A stretch of DNA of 64,000 nt, from the NCBI RefSeq assembly GCF_001015195.1, contig NZ_LDES01000024.1, positions 1 to 64,000 on the forward strand, read 5' to 3'. The DNA comes from Sphingomonas sp. Y57. GTDB lineage: Bacteria; Pseudomonadota; Alphaproteobacteria; Sphingomonadales; Sphingomonadaceae. The position numbers were made by a program, and so were the translations under genes. Numbering within the stretch: position 1 is the stretch's first letter; every line of letters begins with the position of its first letter. The notes beneath the pieces were generated by a model. It searched no databases. It worked only from the letters and a program-made list of their open reading frames with translations, and was not told where the DNA came from. Of this stretch, positions 52,703 through 60,999 are shown one piece after another.

Positions 52703-53987
52703 GCCGTTCGAGCCTGTAGAAGGCGGGGTCGACGATCGGCGCCGCACCGGTGGCGATATCGGCTGCGAGCTGCCCGGCGGCGGGCGATGTGCCAAAGCCA
52801 TGGCCCGAGAAGCCCGAGGCGAGCGTCAGGCCGGGCAGCTTCGCGACGGGCGAGATGACCGGCAGCGAGTCGGGCGTGACGTCGATCGTCCCGGCCCAGC
52901 TTTCCTCCACCACGGCATTCTTGAAGACCGGCCAGGCGGCGACGAGGTTGCGCATCGCCTCCGCGTTGAGGCCTTCGTTGACCGGCGGGTCCATCGTCCG
53001 CACCCGTTCAAACGGCGATGTGGCCGCAGGGTCCCAGCGCCGTCCGAGCGAAAGGTCGTCGACGAAGGCGCGTCCGAGCGAGAGGCGCACGCTGTTCCAT
53101 TGCGCGCGCAGCATCGGCAGGTAGCGATGGCCGATCAGCAGACTGTCCGGCACCAGCGGCACGACGAAGGCGCCACGCTGGGTGATCGTGTAGCCGCCAT
53201 CCGCGCGCTTGCGGAACGAGAAGTCGGGCGCGCCCACCGCGATCTCGGTCGGGCCCTCCATCGGTGCCGTGCGCAGCACCGAGGCGACCAGCGGCAGAGT
53301 GGGCAGCGACACGCCGAGATTGCCGAGGAAGCGCCGCGACCACAGGCCACCGGCGAGGATGACCTGGTCGCAGCCGATCTCGCCGCGCTCGGTGACGACG
53401 CCAGCGACGCGTCCCGCCGCGATCGACAGGGTGCGAACCGCGCAATCCTCGACGATGACCGCGCCCTTCGCCAGCGCGGCGCGGGCGATCGCGCTTGCCG
53501 CGAGCGTCGGTTCGGCGCGCCCGTCGGTCGGCGAGTGGATGCCGCCGGCCCAGCCGCCGGTGCCGCCGGGCACGAGCCGGTCGATATCCCCGGGAGTCAG
53601 CAGCCGCGCGTCGAGCGCGTTTCCGACCGCTTCGAGCCAGGCGCGGTGCCCCGCCATCTCCGCTTCTGTCCGGGCGACGTACATGATGCCGGCGCGCCGA
53701 TAGCCGACATCGGCGCCGACCCGCTCCGCCATCGCCGTCCACAGCCGTTCGGAGGCCAGCGAGAGCGGCAGGTCATGCTCCTCGCGCCCGATCTTGCGGA
53801 TCCAGCCAAGGTTGCGCGACGATTGCTCTCCGGCGATCCGTCCCTTTTCGAGGACCGTCACCGGGACGCCGCGCTCGGCCAGGGTCAGCGCGGCCATCAG
53901 GCCGACGATGCCGCCGCCGATCACGACCACCGTGGTCGATCGCGGCATCTCCGTCGATGTCTGGACCGGGGTGATGAGTGGCGCCAC
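52695..53987 (-). CDS. FAD-dependent oxidoreductase (DAO/amine oxidase type)
   Basis: I favour the GTG at 53,987 with AAGGA at good spacing; an internal ATG at 53,948 is the alternative. About 430 residues. The FAD-binding GGGIVGLMAALTLAERG comes near the N-terminus, RNLGWIRKIGREEHDLPL follows, and LTLASGFSGHGFGTSPAAGQ closes the FAD site. The family oxidises amino acids or amines (glycine oxidase, D-amino acid dehydrogenase, sarcosine oxidase). Last gene of the five-gene operon. It should yield an imine, in line with the adjacent Rid-family gene. Confidence 0.85.
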   Translation of the reverse strand: MAPLITPVQTSTEMPRSTTVVVIGGGIVGLMAALTLAERGVPVTVLEKGRIAGEQSSRNLGWIRKIGREEHDLPLSLASERLWTAMAERVGADVGYRRAGIMYVARTEAEMAGHRAWLEAVGNALDARLLTPGDIDRLVPGGTGGWAGGIHSPTDGRAEPTLAASAIARAALAKGAVIVEDCAVRTLSIAAGRVAGVVTERGEIGCDQVILAGGLWSRRFLGNLGVSLPTLPLVASVLRTAPMEGPTEIAVGAPDFSFRKRADGGYTITQRGAFVVPLVPDSLLIGHRYLPMLRAQWNSVRLSLGRAFVDDLSLGRRWDPAATSPFERVRTMDPPVNEGLNAEAMRNLVAAWPVFKNAVVEESWAGTIDVTPDSLPVISPVAKLPGLTLASGFSGHGFGTSPAAGQLAADIATGAAPIVDPAFYRLERLS

Positions 53988-54018
53988 GGCGCTTATCCTT
54001 GGGCTAATGGAGGGGCGG

Positions 54019-54441
54019 TCAGAGCGAGATGTTGATCTCTTGGACGTTCGCCTTCGCCGCGCCGCGATAGGCGGTGACCTCGATCTCGACCTTGAACTCA
54101 TTCGACCCGAGCGGCGGGCTGGTCAGGGTCAGGGTCGGATTGATGCCCCGCATCTTTTCCGCATAGGCGGCCATGACCTCGTCGATGTCCTCGGGGAACT
54201 GGACGAAGACGCGAGCCGCGACGACATCCTCGAGGGTGGAACCGACCGAGGCCAGCGCCGCGTCGATATTGGCGAGGACCTGAAGGGTCTGCTCGGTCAG
54301 GTCCTTCGAGATCAACTTGGTACGCGGATTGCGCCCTGCGGTGTTGGAGACGAAGATGAGGTTGTCGACGGCGACGAGCCGCGAATAGCTGCCCCGCTCC
54401 TCGGCGGGGGAGCCGGTCTTCACTTTGACGATATCGGTCAT
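54019..54441 (-). CDS. RidA/YjgF-family protein, lacking the catalytic arginine
   Basis: A 140-residue Rid-superfamily protein with FVSNTAGRNPRTKLIS, EQTLQVLANIDAALASVGSTLEDVV and KVEIEVTAYRG. In RidA an arginine lies about 15 residues before the VEIE strand; here that segment reads INPTLTLTSPPLG, so the arginine seems absent. True RidA hydrolyses enamine/imine products such as those made by amine oxidases. This variant belongs to another Rid branch and may act as a different hydrolase or binding protein. It sits between the OCD and FAD oxidase genes. Confidence 0.8.
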   Translation of the reverse strand: MTDIVKVKTGSPAEERGSYSRLVAVDNLIFVSNTAGRNPRTKLISKDLTEQTLQVLANIDAALASVGSTLEDVVAARVFVQFPEDIDEVMAAYAEKMRGINPTLTLTSPPLGSNEFKVEIEVTAYRGAAKANVQEINISL

Positions 54442-54481
54442 GGTCCGGGTCCTTCGGGACGGAATGGGGATCGGCGACGGC

Positions 54482-55633
54482 TCAGCGCAGGACCGGCTGG
54501 TCCCACAGGTTGAGCGGGACGCCGATCCCCCGCTCGATGGCGTTGCGGTAGACGACCGTGCCCCAGGCGACGTCCTCGACCGGCATGCCCCCGACCGACA
54601 TGATGATGATCTCCTCGTCGTTGCGGCGGCCCGGAGCGTCGCCGGCGACGATCTTGCCCAGGTCCTCGATCTGGTCGCGCGTCATGCGCCCCTCGTCGAT
54701 CAGGTCGAGGAAGCGGATGCCGACGACGGGCACATTGTTGTGGACCGGCTTCGGATTCTCCTCGTGCCAGGCGTCGTAGAGGCCGGGATTGTCGAGCACC
54801 TTGCGGATCTCAGGCGATTCCATGCCTTCGTCGATATTGGTCAGCGACGGCATCGACAGGAAGGTGCCCGGGCTGACCCATTCGCGCTTCACAACCGGAT
54901 AGATCGACGGATTGCCGATCGCGCCGGACTGGCAATAGGTGACGATGTCGGAGTTGCGTACGACCTCCTCGATCGTGTCGACGACCTGGACGGTGGTGAT
55001 CTGCGGATAGGTTTCGGCCACCCAGTCGAGAAAGGCGTTGAGGCTCTTCTCGCCGCGCCCCTTTACCTTGACCGTGTCGATCAGCGGGCAGACGGCCATG
55101 AAGGCGGAGAGCGAGGTCTTCGCCATGACGCCTGGGCCGAGGATGCCGACCACCTTCGAATCCTTGCGCGCCAGATGGCGGGCGCCGACGCCGGGCACCG
55201 CACCGGTGCGATAGGCCGACAGAAGGTTGGCCGACATGAAGGCGAGCGGCGCGCCTGTATCCGCGTCGTTGAGCACGAACATCAGGATCGAGCGGGGCAG
55301 CCCCTTCTCCCGGTTGGCGATGTTGGAGCCGTACCATTTCATGCCGGCGGTGCGGAACCGACCACCCAGATAGGCCGGCATCGCCATGAAGCGGCGATCG
55401 GGCGTCGGTTTGGGCATGTCCGGGAAGGGCGAATTCTCCGGAAACACGACGACCGAGCCATGGGAATTGTTGCTCGGCCCGGCCATGCGATAATCGCCAC
55501 GGTAAAGGAGGGCGAACATCTCCTCCATCGTGTCGACGCACGCCGCCATGTCGGTGACGCCCGCGCGGATCATGTCCTGTTCGGACAGATAGATGAAATC
55601 GATCCGGGTCGAGGTCGTCATGTCGTCAGCCAT
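54482..55633 (-). CDS. Ornithine cyclodeaminase/mu-crystallin homologue
   Basis: A 383-residue OCD-family protein. FIYLSEQDMIRAGVTD opens the substrate domain; MPAYLGGRFRTAGMKWYGSN holds the substrate-binding arginine and lysine; VVGILGPGVMAKTSL is the NAD(P)-binding Rossmann motif. Family members are cyclodeaminases, amino acid dehydrogenases or ketimine reductases, and a similar protein has been called tyramine oxidase subunit B. It probably handles an imine or amino-acid intermediate. ATGs at 55,633 and 55,621 are both possible starts. Confidence 0.8.
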   Translation of the reverse strand: MADDMTTSTRIDFIYLSEQDMIRAGVTDMAACVDTMEEMFALLYRGDYRMAGPSNNSHGSVVVFPENSPFPDMPKPTPDRRFMAMPAYLGGRFRTAGMKWYGSNIANREKGLPRSILMFVLNDADTGAPLAFMSANLLSAYRTGAVPGVGARHLARKDSKVVGILGPGVMAKTSLSAFMAVCPLIDTVKVKGRGEKSLNAFLDWVAETYPQITTVQVVDTIEEVVRNSDIVTYCQSGAIGNPSIYPVVKREWVSPGTFLSMPSLTNIDEGMESPEIRKVLDNPGLYDAWHEENPKPVHNNVPVVGIRFLDLIDEGRMTRDQIEDLGKIVAGDAPGRRNDEEIIIMSVGGMPVEDVAWGTVVYRNAIERGIGVPLNLWDQPVLR

Positions 55634-55737
55634 TGCAATGTTCCAGTTTCAGGGCCGCGCCGTAGCGGCCGGTTGTTTCAGTGTCGTTGATGCGCCAGGC
55701 CGTCAGGTGGGCGGGGATCGGCCCCGACCGCGATGCG

Positions 55738-56817
55738 TCAGTCGCGGCCATAATATCCGGCGAGGGCGGTGATCGCGGCCTGGTCCGGAATCTCCTTTGC
55801 GGAGGCCGCCATCGTCGCACCGGGCGTATCGTCGGCGTGATAGCCGCGCTTGCCGTCGCGGAAATTGACGAGCTGCTGGGCGATATAGGTCTTGTCGAGC
55901 CGGTTCAGCGCGGGCGCCTGCATGGAGGGATTCCCCTCGCCTGCGATGCCGTGGCAGGTCGCGCAGGTCTGCACCAGATCGCCGATCGCCGCCGGCACGG
56001 GGCGCTGCGCGATGGGGGCGGCCGGGATCTTGGGCAGCCCGGCGATGTAGGAGACGACCGCCTTGACGCCTTCCGGGCCCGGAACCGCCGTTGCTCGCCC
56101 GACCATCTGGAAGCCGTGCGCGTCGTCGGTCTTGCCGCGCTTGCCTTCGCGGAAATTGGTGAGCTGGCGGACGAGATAGTCGGAGTCCTGGCCGGTCAGG
56201 TTGGGCGCGTACATATAGGCGCGGCCCTCGCCGGCATTGCCATGGCACCCCGCGCAGGTGGTGAAGATCGCCTTGCCGGCGCTGCTGCCGAGCGAGGGCT
56301 GGGCGACGCCGATGCCGGCGCTCTTGTCGCCCTGGAAGGCGAGCAGGACCTTGCCGCTGTCGATGAACTCCTCGAAGCTGACGATCTTGCCGTCGCGGAC
56401 CCTGAACACGTGCACGAGGTCAGCCTTGTAGCGGATGCCGGTCGCGCGGACCGTGCTCTCCTCGGTGCCGGGCACCGCGACCCTGTCGCCGGTGACGATA
56501 TAGTCGAACTGGGTCGCGACCGGATTTTCCAGCGTCTCGCCGACCTTCGCGAAGAAATCGGCGACCCCGGCGGGGCCGTGCCGGGTGCCGCCGAACGGCA
56601 GCTTGTCGGCCGGGCCATAATAGGTCCAGGTCGCATCGGGGGCGATCAGCCGCTCCAGCGCGGCCAGGTCGCCGCGCTCGAACGCTTCGTAGAGTTCGCG
56701 GACGACGGCGGCCGAATCCTGTGCGGGTTTGGGTGTGGTCAGGGCCTTTCCGGCCGCGACGCCCGAGAAGAGCAACAGCGCAGCGACGAGGCCGGCTTTG
56801 GACGATAGCAATTTCAT
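55738..56817 (-). CDS. Exported SnoaL-like domain fused to a di-heme cytochrome c
   Basis: A 359-residue protein with signal peptide (MKLLSSKAGLVAALLLFSGVA). Residues about 35-160 are a SnoaL-like domain (RELYEAFERGDLAALERL, WTYYGPADKLPFGGT, FEEFID), a paralogue of the cytoplasmic protein at 45,781. Residues 180-359 are two c-type cytochrome domains with CAGCH (188-192) and CATCH (285-289), each with a downstream methionine that could be the axial ligand (as in GFQMVG and PGATMAAS). It is encoded next to the Tat-exported flavoprotein, so it is probably its periplasmic electron acceptor. Confidence 0.85.
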   Translation of the reverse strand: MKLLSSKAGLVAALLLFSGVAAGKALTTPKPAQDSAAVVRELYEAFERGDLAALERLIAPDATWTYYGPADKLPFGGTRHGPAGVADFFAKVGETLENPVATQFDYIVTGDRVAVPGTEESTVRATGIRYKADLVHVFRVRDGKIVSFEEFIDSGKVLLAFQGDKSAGIGVAQPSLGSSAGKAIFTTCAGCHGNAGEGRAYMYAPNLTGQDSDYLVRQLTNFREGKRGKTDDAHGFQMVGRATAVPGPEGVKAVVSYIAGLPKIPAAPIAQRPVPAAIGDLVQTCATCHGIAGEGNPSMQAPALNRLDKTYIAQQLVNFRDGKRGYHADDTPGATMAASAKEIPDQAAITALAGYYGRD

Positions 56818-56866
56818 GGCAGGTTACCCTGGGCGATGAGGGAAGGACGACGGTCGAGGGGGGCGG

Positions 56867-58354
56867 TCATGACTGGCCGTAAAATCCGTGGAAGACCCCC
56901 TTGGGGTCCCATTGCCGGCGCAGCCGACCGAGCCGGGCCCATGCCTCGGGGGAGTAGCAGTCGCGGATGTCCTCGGGCCGGCCCTCCTGATCCATCTCGT
57001 TGATGTAGCTGCCGCTGGAAACCGACTTCAGTTCCTTGAACAGCTTGAGGCAATAGGCGCGGCTGGCCGCCTCCTGGGCGGGTTCGTCCCATTCCATGTA
57101 ATAAGCGAGGTAGAAGCGGCCGATCCGCGAGCAGGCGGCGTCGGGCATCTTGTTGGTGCCCATGTAGAGCAGCAGGGGCGTGCCGCGCGGCGCAGGGCAG
57201 TTCGGTATGTGCCGCTTCAATATCTCGACCGCTTCCATCGGCCGGTCGATCCAGGCGTCGTCGCCCATCCAGTAGCCCTGCGGGAAGGACGCTTCGTTGT
57301 CGCTATAGTAGCGGTCGAAGTTGCCGGCGCGGTTCTCGATCCGGTCGATCGCGCGGGCGATCAGCGGATCACGCAGCAGCGGAGCGAGCTTGCGCCGGCC
57401 CTCATCCTCGCTTGCGACGAAGGCGTTGATGTCGAGATAGATGCGCTGGCGCTGATCGACCGGCGCATCGCTGGGGACGTCCGGCGCGGCCGCGATGGCG
57501 AACAGTACCTCGACGTCCTTGTCGAGCCGCGGGACGACGGTGTCCATCACGCGCGTGACCGCGTCGAGCTCGCCATAGGGGAAGGTGTAGGTTGCCCCCC
57601 AGATAACCTTGGGCGCGTCGAAGCACTGCAGATGGAAGCGGACGACCACGCCGAACAGGCCGGGGCCACCCCCGCGCGCGGCCCAGAAGAGGTCGCTATT
57701 CTCGGTCTCGCTGGCGCGCAGCAGCCGCCCGTCGGCAGTCACGATGTCGACCGCCTTGACCGCGAACACGCTCATCCCCTGCGACCAGGCGTTGGTGTTC
57801 AGGCCGACGCCCCCGCCCAGCAGGAAGCCGCTGATCGCTACGGTGCCGCAATGGGCGCCTGGGAAGGCGAGATCGTCCTCCGCCAGCCGCTCCGCCAGCC
57901 CGCGCGCAATGACGCCGGGGCCGACCACCGCCGTCTTGGCGGCCTTGTCGACAGCTATGCCGTCGAGCCGGCTGACGTCGATCAGCATGCCGCGGTCGCG
58001 CAGGAAACAGGCGGCCATGCTGTGGCCGCCGCACCGCGTCGTGACCTTCATGCCGTGGACGGCGGCGAAGCGGACCGCCTCCTGCACGTCCTCGACCCGA
58101 TCGACCTGAACGATCATGTCCGGCCGCCGGTCGGCTTTCGCCCGCTGCCAGATCATCGCCTCGCGCCAGGTCTCGTAGCTGTCATCGCCTTTAACGACGA
58201 CGGTGCCGGCGATCCGCGCTTGCAGTGCTGCGGCATCGCTGCCCTGCACCGGCGCGGCGAAGCCTTCGGCGGTGGCGAGAGTCGCCGCCACCGGAACCGA
58301 AACGGTGGCGGCCTGCAGGAAGCGGCGTCGCGACCAGAGAGCAAAGCGGGACAT
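56867..58354 (-). CDS. Tat-exported berberine-bridge-type FAD oxidoreductase, bicovalent flavin
   Basis: A 495-residue VAO/PCMH-family flavoprotein. A Tat signal (SRRRFLQAATVSVPVAATLA) gives periplasmic export of the folded enzyme. RCGGHSMAA holds H111 and GAHCGTVAISG holds C169, the two positions used for bicovalent FAD attachment. LLGGGVGLNTNAW follows. The C-terminal BBE segment is INEMDQEGRPEDIRDCYSPEAWARLGRL-like. It should oxidise an alcohol, amine or phenolic side chain and pass electrons to the neighbouring cytochrome. First gene of the five-gene operon. Confidence 0.9.
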   Translation of the reverse strand: MSRFALWSRRRFLQAATVSVPVAATLATAEGFAAPVQGSDAAALQARIAGTVVVKGDDSYETWREAMIWQRAKADRRPDMIVQVDRVEDVQEAVRFAAVHGMKVTTRCGGHSMAACFLRDRGMLIDVSRLDGIAVDKAAKTAVVGPGVIARGLAERLAEDDLAFPGAHCGTVAISGFLLGGGVGLNTNAWSQGMSVFAVKAVDIVTADGRLLRASETENSDLFWAARGGGPGLFGVVVRFHLQCFDAPKVIWGATYTFPYGELDAVTRVMDTVVPRLDKDVEVLFAIAAAPDVPSDAPVDQRQRIYLDINAFVASEDEGRRKLAPLLRDPLIARAIDRIENRAGNFDRYYSDNEASFPQGYWMGDDAWIDRPMEAVEILKRHIPNCPAPRGTPLLLYMGTNKMPDAACSRIGRFYLAYYMEWDEPAQEAASRAYCLKLFKELKSVSSGSYINEMDQEGRPEDIRDCYSPEAWARLGRLRRQWDPKGVFHGFYGQS

Positions 58355-58429
58355 GAATACTCCGGTTGTTCCTTCGGAACCTATGAGGCCAGGGTAAAGG
58401 GCAATACAACGCCCGCCCTCCGCTCACTT

Positions 58430-58446
58430 GTTGCGCAAGTGGCAAC
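58430..58446. promoter_or_regulatory. LysR-type site C (GTTGC-N7-GCAAC)
   Basis: GTTGC-GCAAGTG-GCAAC lies 76 bp before the start of the flavoprotein gene, between it and the 3' end of the esterase gene. It contains an overlapping TTGCGCAA palindrome. It should drive the flavoprotein-cytochrome-OCD-Rid-FAD oxidase operon. Confidence 0.7.
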
Positions 58447-58514
58447 GTTTTTCGGGGGCTTTGTCAATCGAGCCGCGGAGCCTGGGGAAGACCCGCTCCG
58501 GCAGTCGGCAACGC

Positions 58515-59465
58515 CTATCTGTCAGGTTCGCCGTCATCGATCTCTTTCACGGCCCGGAGGATGGCGGCGAAGGCCGGACCCGAAGGTGTGACCACGTCGA
58601 AATGGTTGGCGCCTTGCAGGATGATGCGGCCGACATCGTTGCCCGCGGCCCTTGCTCGTTCGGCGAACAGCGTGTTGCTGGCAATGCGCCATTCGGCATC
58701 CTTGCTGCCGTCGATGACGCGCAGGCGTCCGTCGAGCGGCAGCAGTCGGTCCGGGGATGCTTCGGCGTAGCGACGCCTCGCTTCTTCCAGCGTGGTCGCT
58801 CCGAGGATCGACAATGTCGATTGTCGTCCCGATTTCTCCAGGGCATCCTCCAGCGAGGATACGCTCGCGACGACCACCGCTCCGCGAAGGCGGAGAGGGG
58901 GCTTCGACGGCGCGATCACGCTGGCCGGCGGGACATTCCGGCGTCCTGCCAGCCACAGGGCCAGATGCCCTCCGGCCGAATGGCCGACGACGATCACCCT
59001 ATCCAGATCGAGTGGATATTTCCCACTTAGCGCTTCGACGAAATCGGCCGCTCGCGAGACATCGAGAAACGTCCTTGGGAAACCCCCTCCGGCGTTGCCG
59101 AGGCGGCGATATTCGACGCTCCAGGGGGCGAAGCCCTCCCGTGACAGATTCTCGACGAGCGCGTCCGAATAGTCCTTGTTCCAATCCGACATCCAGCCAC
59201 CCCCGTGAAGGAAGATGATGACCGGATGGCCGGCGGGCGGAGGTGCGTTCGCGGGAATGCGGAGGTCGCCGAACTGGAGCGGGCTGTCGTCGGCGTAGCG
59301 CAGCCGGGCGGTGGGCTGCGTGCGCGGCAGCCAGTCCATCATCTGGTGGTCGCTGATGTTCGCATAGCCCTTCCGGTCGGAGGCGGGCTCCGGCTCCGCT
59401 TGAACGGATGAGCCGATGACGAGCAGCAGGACGCCGGCCAGGAGGCGCCTATTATCTCTGATCAT
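58515..59465 (-). CDS. Exported alpha/beta hydrolase (HSL/acetyl-esterase type)
   Basis: A 316-residue protein with a signal peptide (LLAGVLLLVIGSSVQA). FLHGGGWMSDW is the oxyanion loop, VVGHSAGGHLALWLA contains the nucleophile serine, DGSKDAEW the acid and GANHFDVV the histidine. The group hydrolyses short esters, carbamates or, in kynurenine formamidase, formamides. It is last in the unit with the second amidohydrolase and the third receptor, and could remove an ester group before uptake or oxidation. Confidence 0.85.
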   Translation of the reverse strand: MIRDNRRLLAGVLLLVIGSSVQAEPEPASDRKGYANISDHQMMDWLPRTQPTARLRYADDSPLQFGDLRIPANAPPPAGHPVIIFLHGGGWMSDWNKDYSDALVENLSREGFAPWSVEYRRLGNAGGGFPRTFLDVSRAADFVEALSGKYPLDLDRVIVVGHSAGGHLALWLAGRRNVPPASVIAPSKPPLRLRGAVVVASVSSLEDALEKSGRQSTLSILGATTLEEARRRYAEASPDRLLPLDGRLRVIDGSKDAEWRIASNTLFAERARAAGNDVGRIILQGANHFDVVTPSGPAFAAILRAVKEIDDGEPDR

Positions 59466-59546
59466 GTGGCCGCCCCGGGGGCGATCGACCCCTGCGATAT
59501 CGCCGCGAGCACCCTCATGCGCCGCAGGTTCCTGCGCAGCATGCGG

Positions 59547-60905
59547 TCATCCCCGGGCCGGGATGTTGAAGACCTTGCGCGCGGTTCCGCTCAGCACGTT
59601 TCGCGCCATTCGCTCGCAATCCCTGTCGGTCCAGCCATAATGATCGCGATAGTCGGCGAGCACCTTGGCCAGGATGCGGCGCTCATTATCCACGCTGTAG
59701 GCGAAGGCTTCCGGACCGGAAAAGTCGCTGCCGTGCATGATCTTGTCGGACGGGGCCAGTCCCAGGAAAACTCTCAGCACTTCCTCGAGTGTGCCGGGGT
59801 GATGCGAAATATAGGACAGGTCCGTGTAGACGTTCGGAAACTGGCTGATGAATGACGCCACATGGTGATGATAGGGATATCCCGAATGTATCAGGACGAA
59901 CCTCGTGCCTGCGGCCTGCACGGCGGCATCGGTGAAGGTATGATAAAGGCCACGCGGATCGTTCCAGTCGGCGCGCAGCAAGGTGTTCAGTGCGACGCAG
60001 ACATGGATTATGATGTTGAGACCGAGCTCTCCGGCATGGACGAATAGAGCATTCAGCAAATAATCTTCATAGGCCCAGAGCGCGGCCGTGATCTTGTCAT
60101 CGTCATATATCGGCGCCCGGCCCTCGATAAAGGCTGATGGCGTCGCGGCCAGGGCGATCTTCAGGGCGCGGTCCGCGTCGGCGCGCGAAACTTTCCTGAA
60201 CGAGATCGGCCGATAATAAGCGATGGGTAGCTTTATACCCCTGCATCCATTTGTCGCGCATGTCGTGACGACATCGAGAAGGGCTTTCTTGAACGCGTCT
60301 ATTTCGGTGATCCCCCGATCGCGCGCCCAGCCGGGCTGGATCAGCGGGCCGATCGAGAAGGTCCATACGAAGCGATCGTCGGGGAACAAGGCCTTGGGTC
60401 GGACGGGATCGGTCGATTCCGATTGAAGGACGACAGCAGCTATCCGTTCATAATCCATCTTCTCCCGATAATATACCGTCGCATCGGGATGCCGGGCGAT
60501 GACCGCATCGAGATTGTCGCGGGTCGGCTCGACGCCATAGGTCCGCGCGATGTAGTTCCTCAGGCCGACCTGCGGAGGCATCTGCTCCCAATGGGCGGCA
60601 TAAGCCGGAATGAGACGATCGCGCAGTGCGTCTTTCTCGGGGAATTGTCCTGGTGGCAGCCCGCCATCGGCAAAGCCGCGCGCATAGACGGCGTTGCTCT
60701 TGCTTGCCGTCAGGAACGTGCGCTCGTGGGTATGCGCGTCTATGGCTTCGATTTCGCGGAGGTCTATCGAACCGAGCTTGATCTCCGGCGGTTTCGCCGG
60801 CGTAAGACCGGCTGCACCGGACTCGGCCCTGCCGTGATCGGCTTGGGCCAGCATCGCCGCCGCGCCGCCAAGGCCAATCATCTTCAAGGCATGGCGCCTC
60901 TTCAT
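59547..60905 (-). CDS. Tat-exported amidohydrolase of the TIM-barrel (amidohydrolase_2) type
   Basis: The ATG at 60,905 follows GGGAGGGT; 452 residues. The N-terminus KRRHALKMIGLGGAAAML is Tat-like. DAHTHERTF holds the HxH ligands; FVLIHSGYPYHHH and MHGSDFSGPEAF hold further ligands. The C-terminal ERMARNVLSGTARKVFNIP is typical of the group. These enzymes hydrolyse or decarboxylate small substrates, or act as lactonases. The first part contains an insertion with several predicted helices. Confidence 0.8.
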   Translation of the reverse strand: MKRRHALKMIGLGGAAAMLAQADHGRAESGAAGLTPAKPPEIKLGSIDLREIEAIDAHTHERTFLTASKSNAVYARGFADGGLPPGQFPEKDALRDRLIPAYAAHWEQMPPQVGLRNYIARTYGVEPTRDNLDAVIARHPDATVYYREKMDYERIAAVVLQSESTDPVRPKALFPDDRFVWTFSIGPLIQPGWARDRGITEIDAFKKALLDVVTTCATNGCRGIKLPIAYYRPISFRKVSRADADRALKIALAATPSAFIEGRAPIYDDDKITAALWAYEDYLLNALFVHAGELGLNIIIHVCVALNTLLRADWNDPRGLYHTFTDAAVQAAGTRFVLIHSGYPYHHHVASFISQFPNVYTDLSYISHHPGTLEEVLRVFLGLAPSDKIMHGSDFSGPEAFAYSVDNERRILAKVLADYRDHYGWTDRDCERMARNVLSGTARKVFNIPARG

Positions 60906-60999
60906 AAGACCCTCCCAGGGAAAGCTGGTCGGATTTGCAGCGAGCAACGCGCCGTGCCCATCCGACCAGTATTCGACATCGGGTAAATATGTCTGCTCG

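Noticed and set aside
54425-55690. Long plus-strand frame opposite the OCD gene
   Set aside because: Antisense shadow; the minus-strand product has the Rossmann motif and substrate residues of the OCD family.
56888-58591. 567-codon plus-strand frame opposite the flavoprotein
   Set aside because: Shadow frame; the minus strand has Tat signal, covalent-flavin residues and BBE motif.
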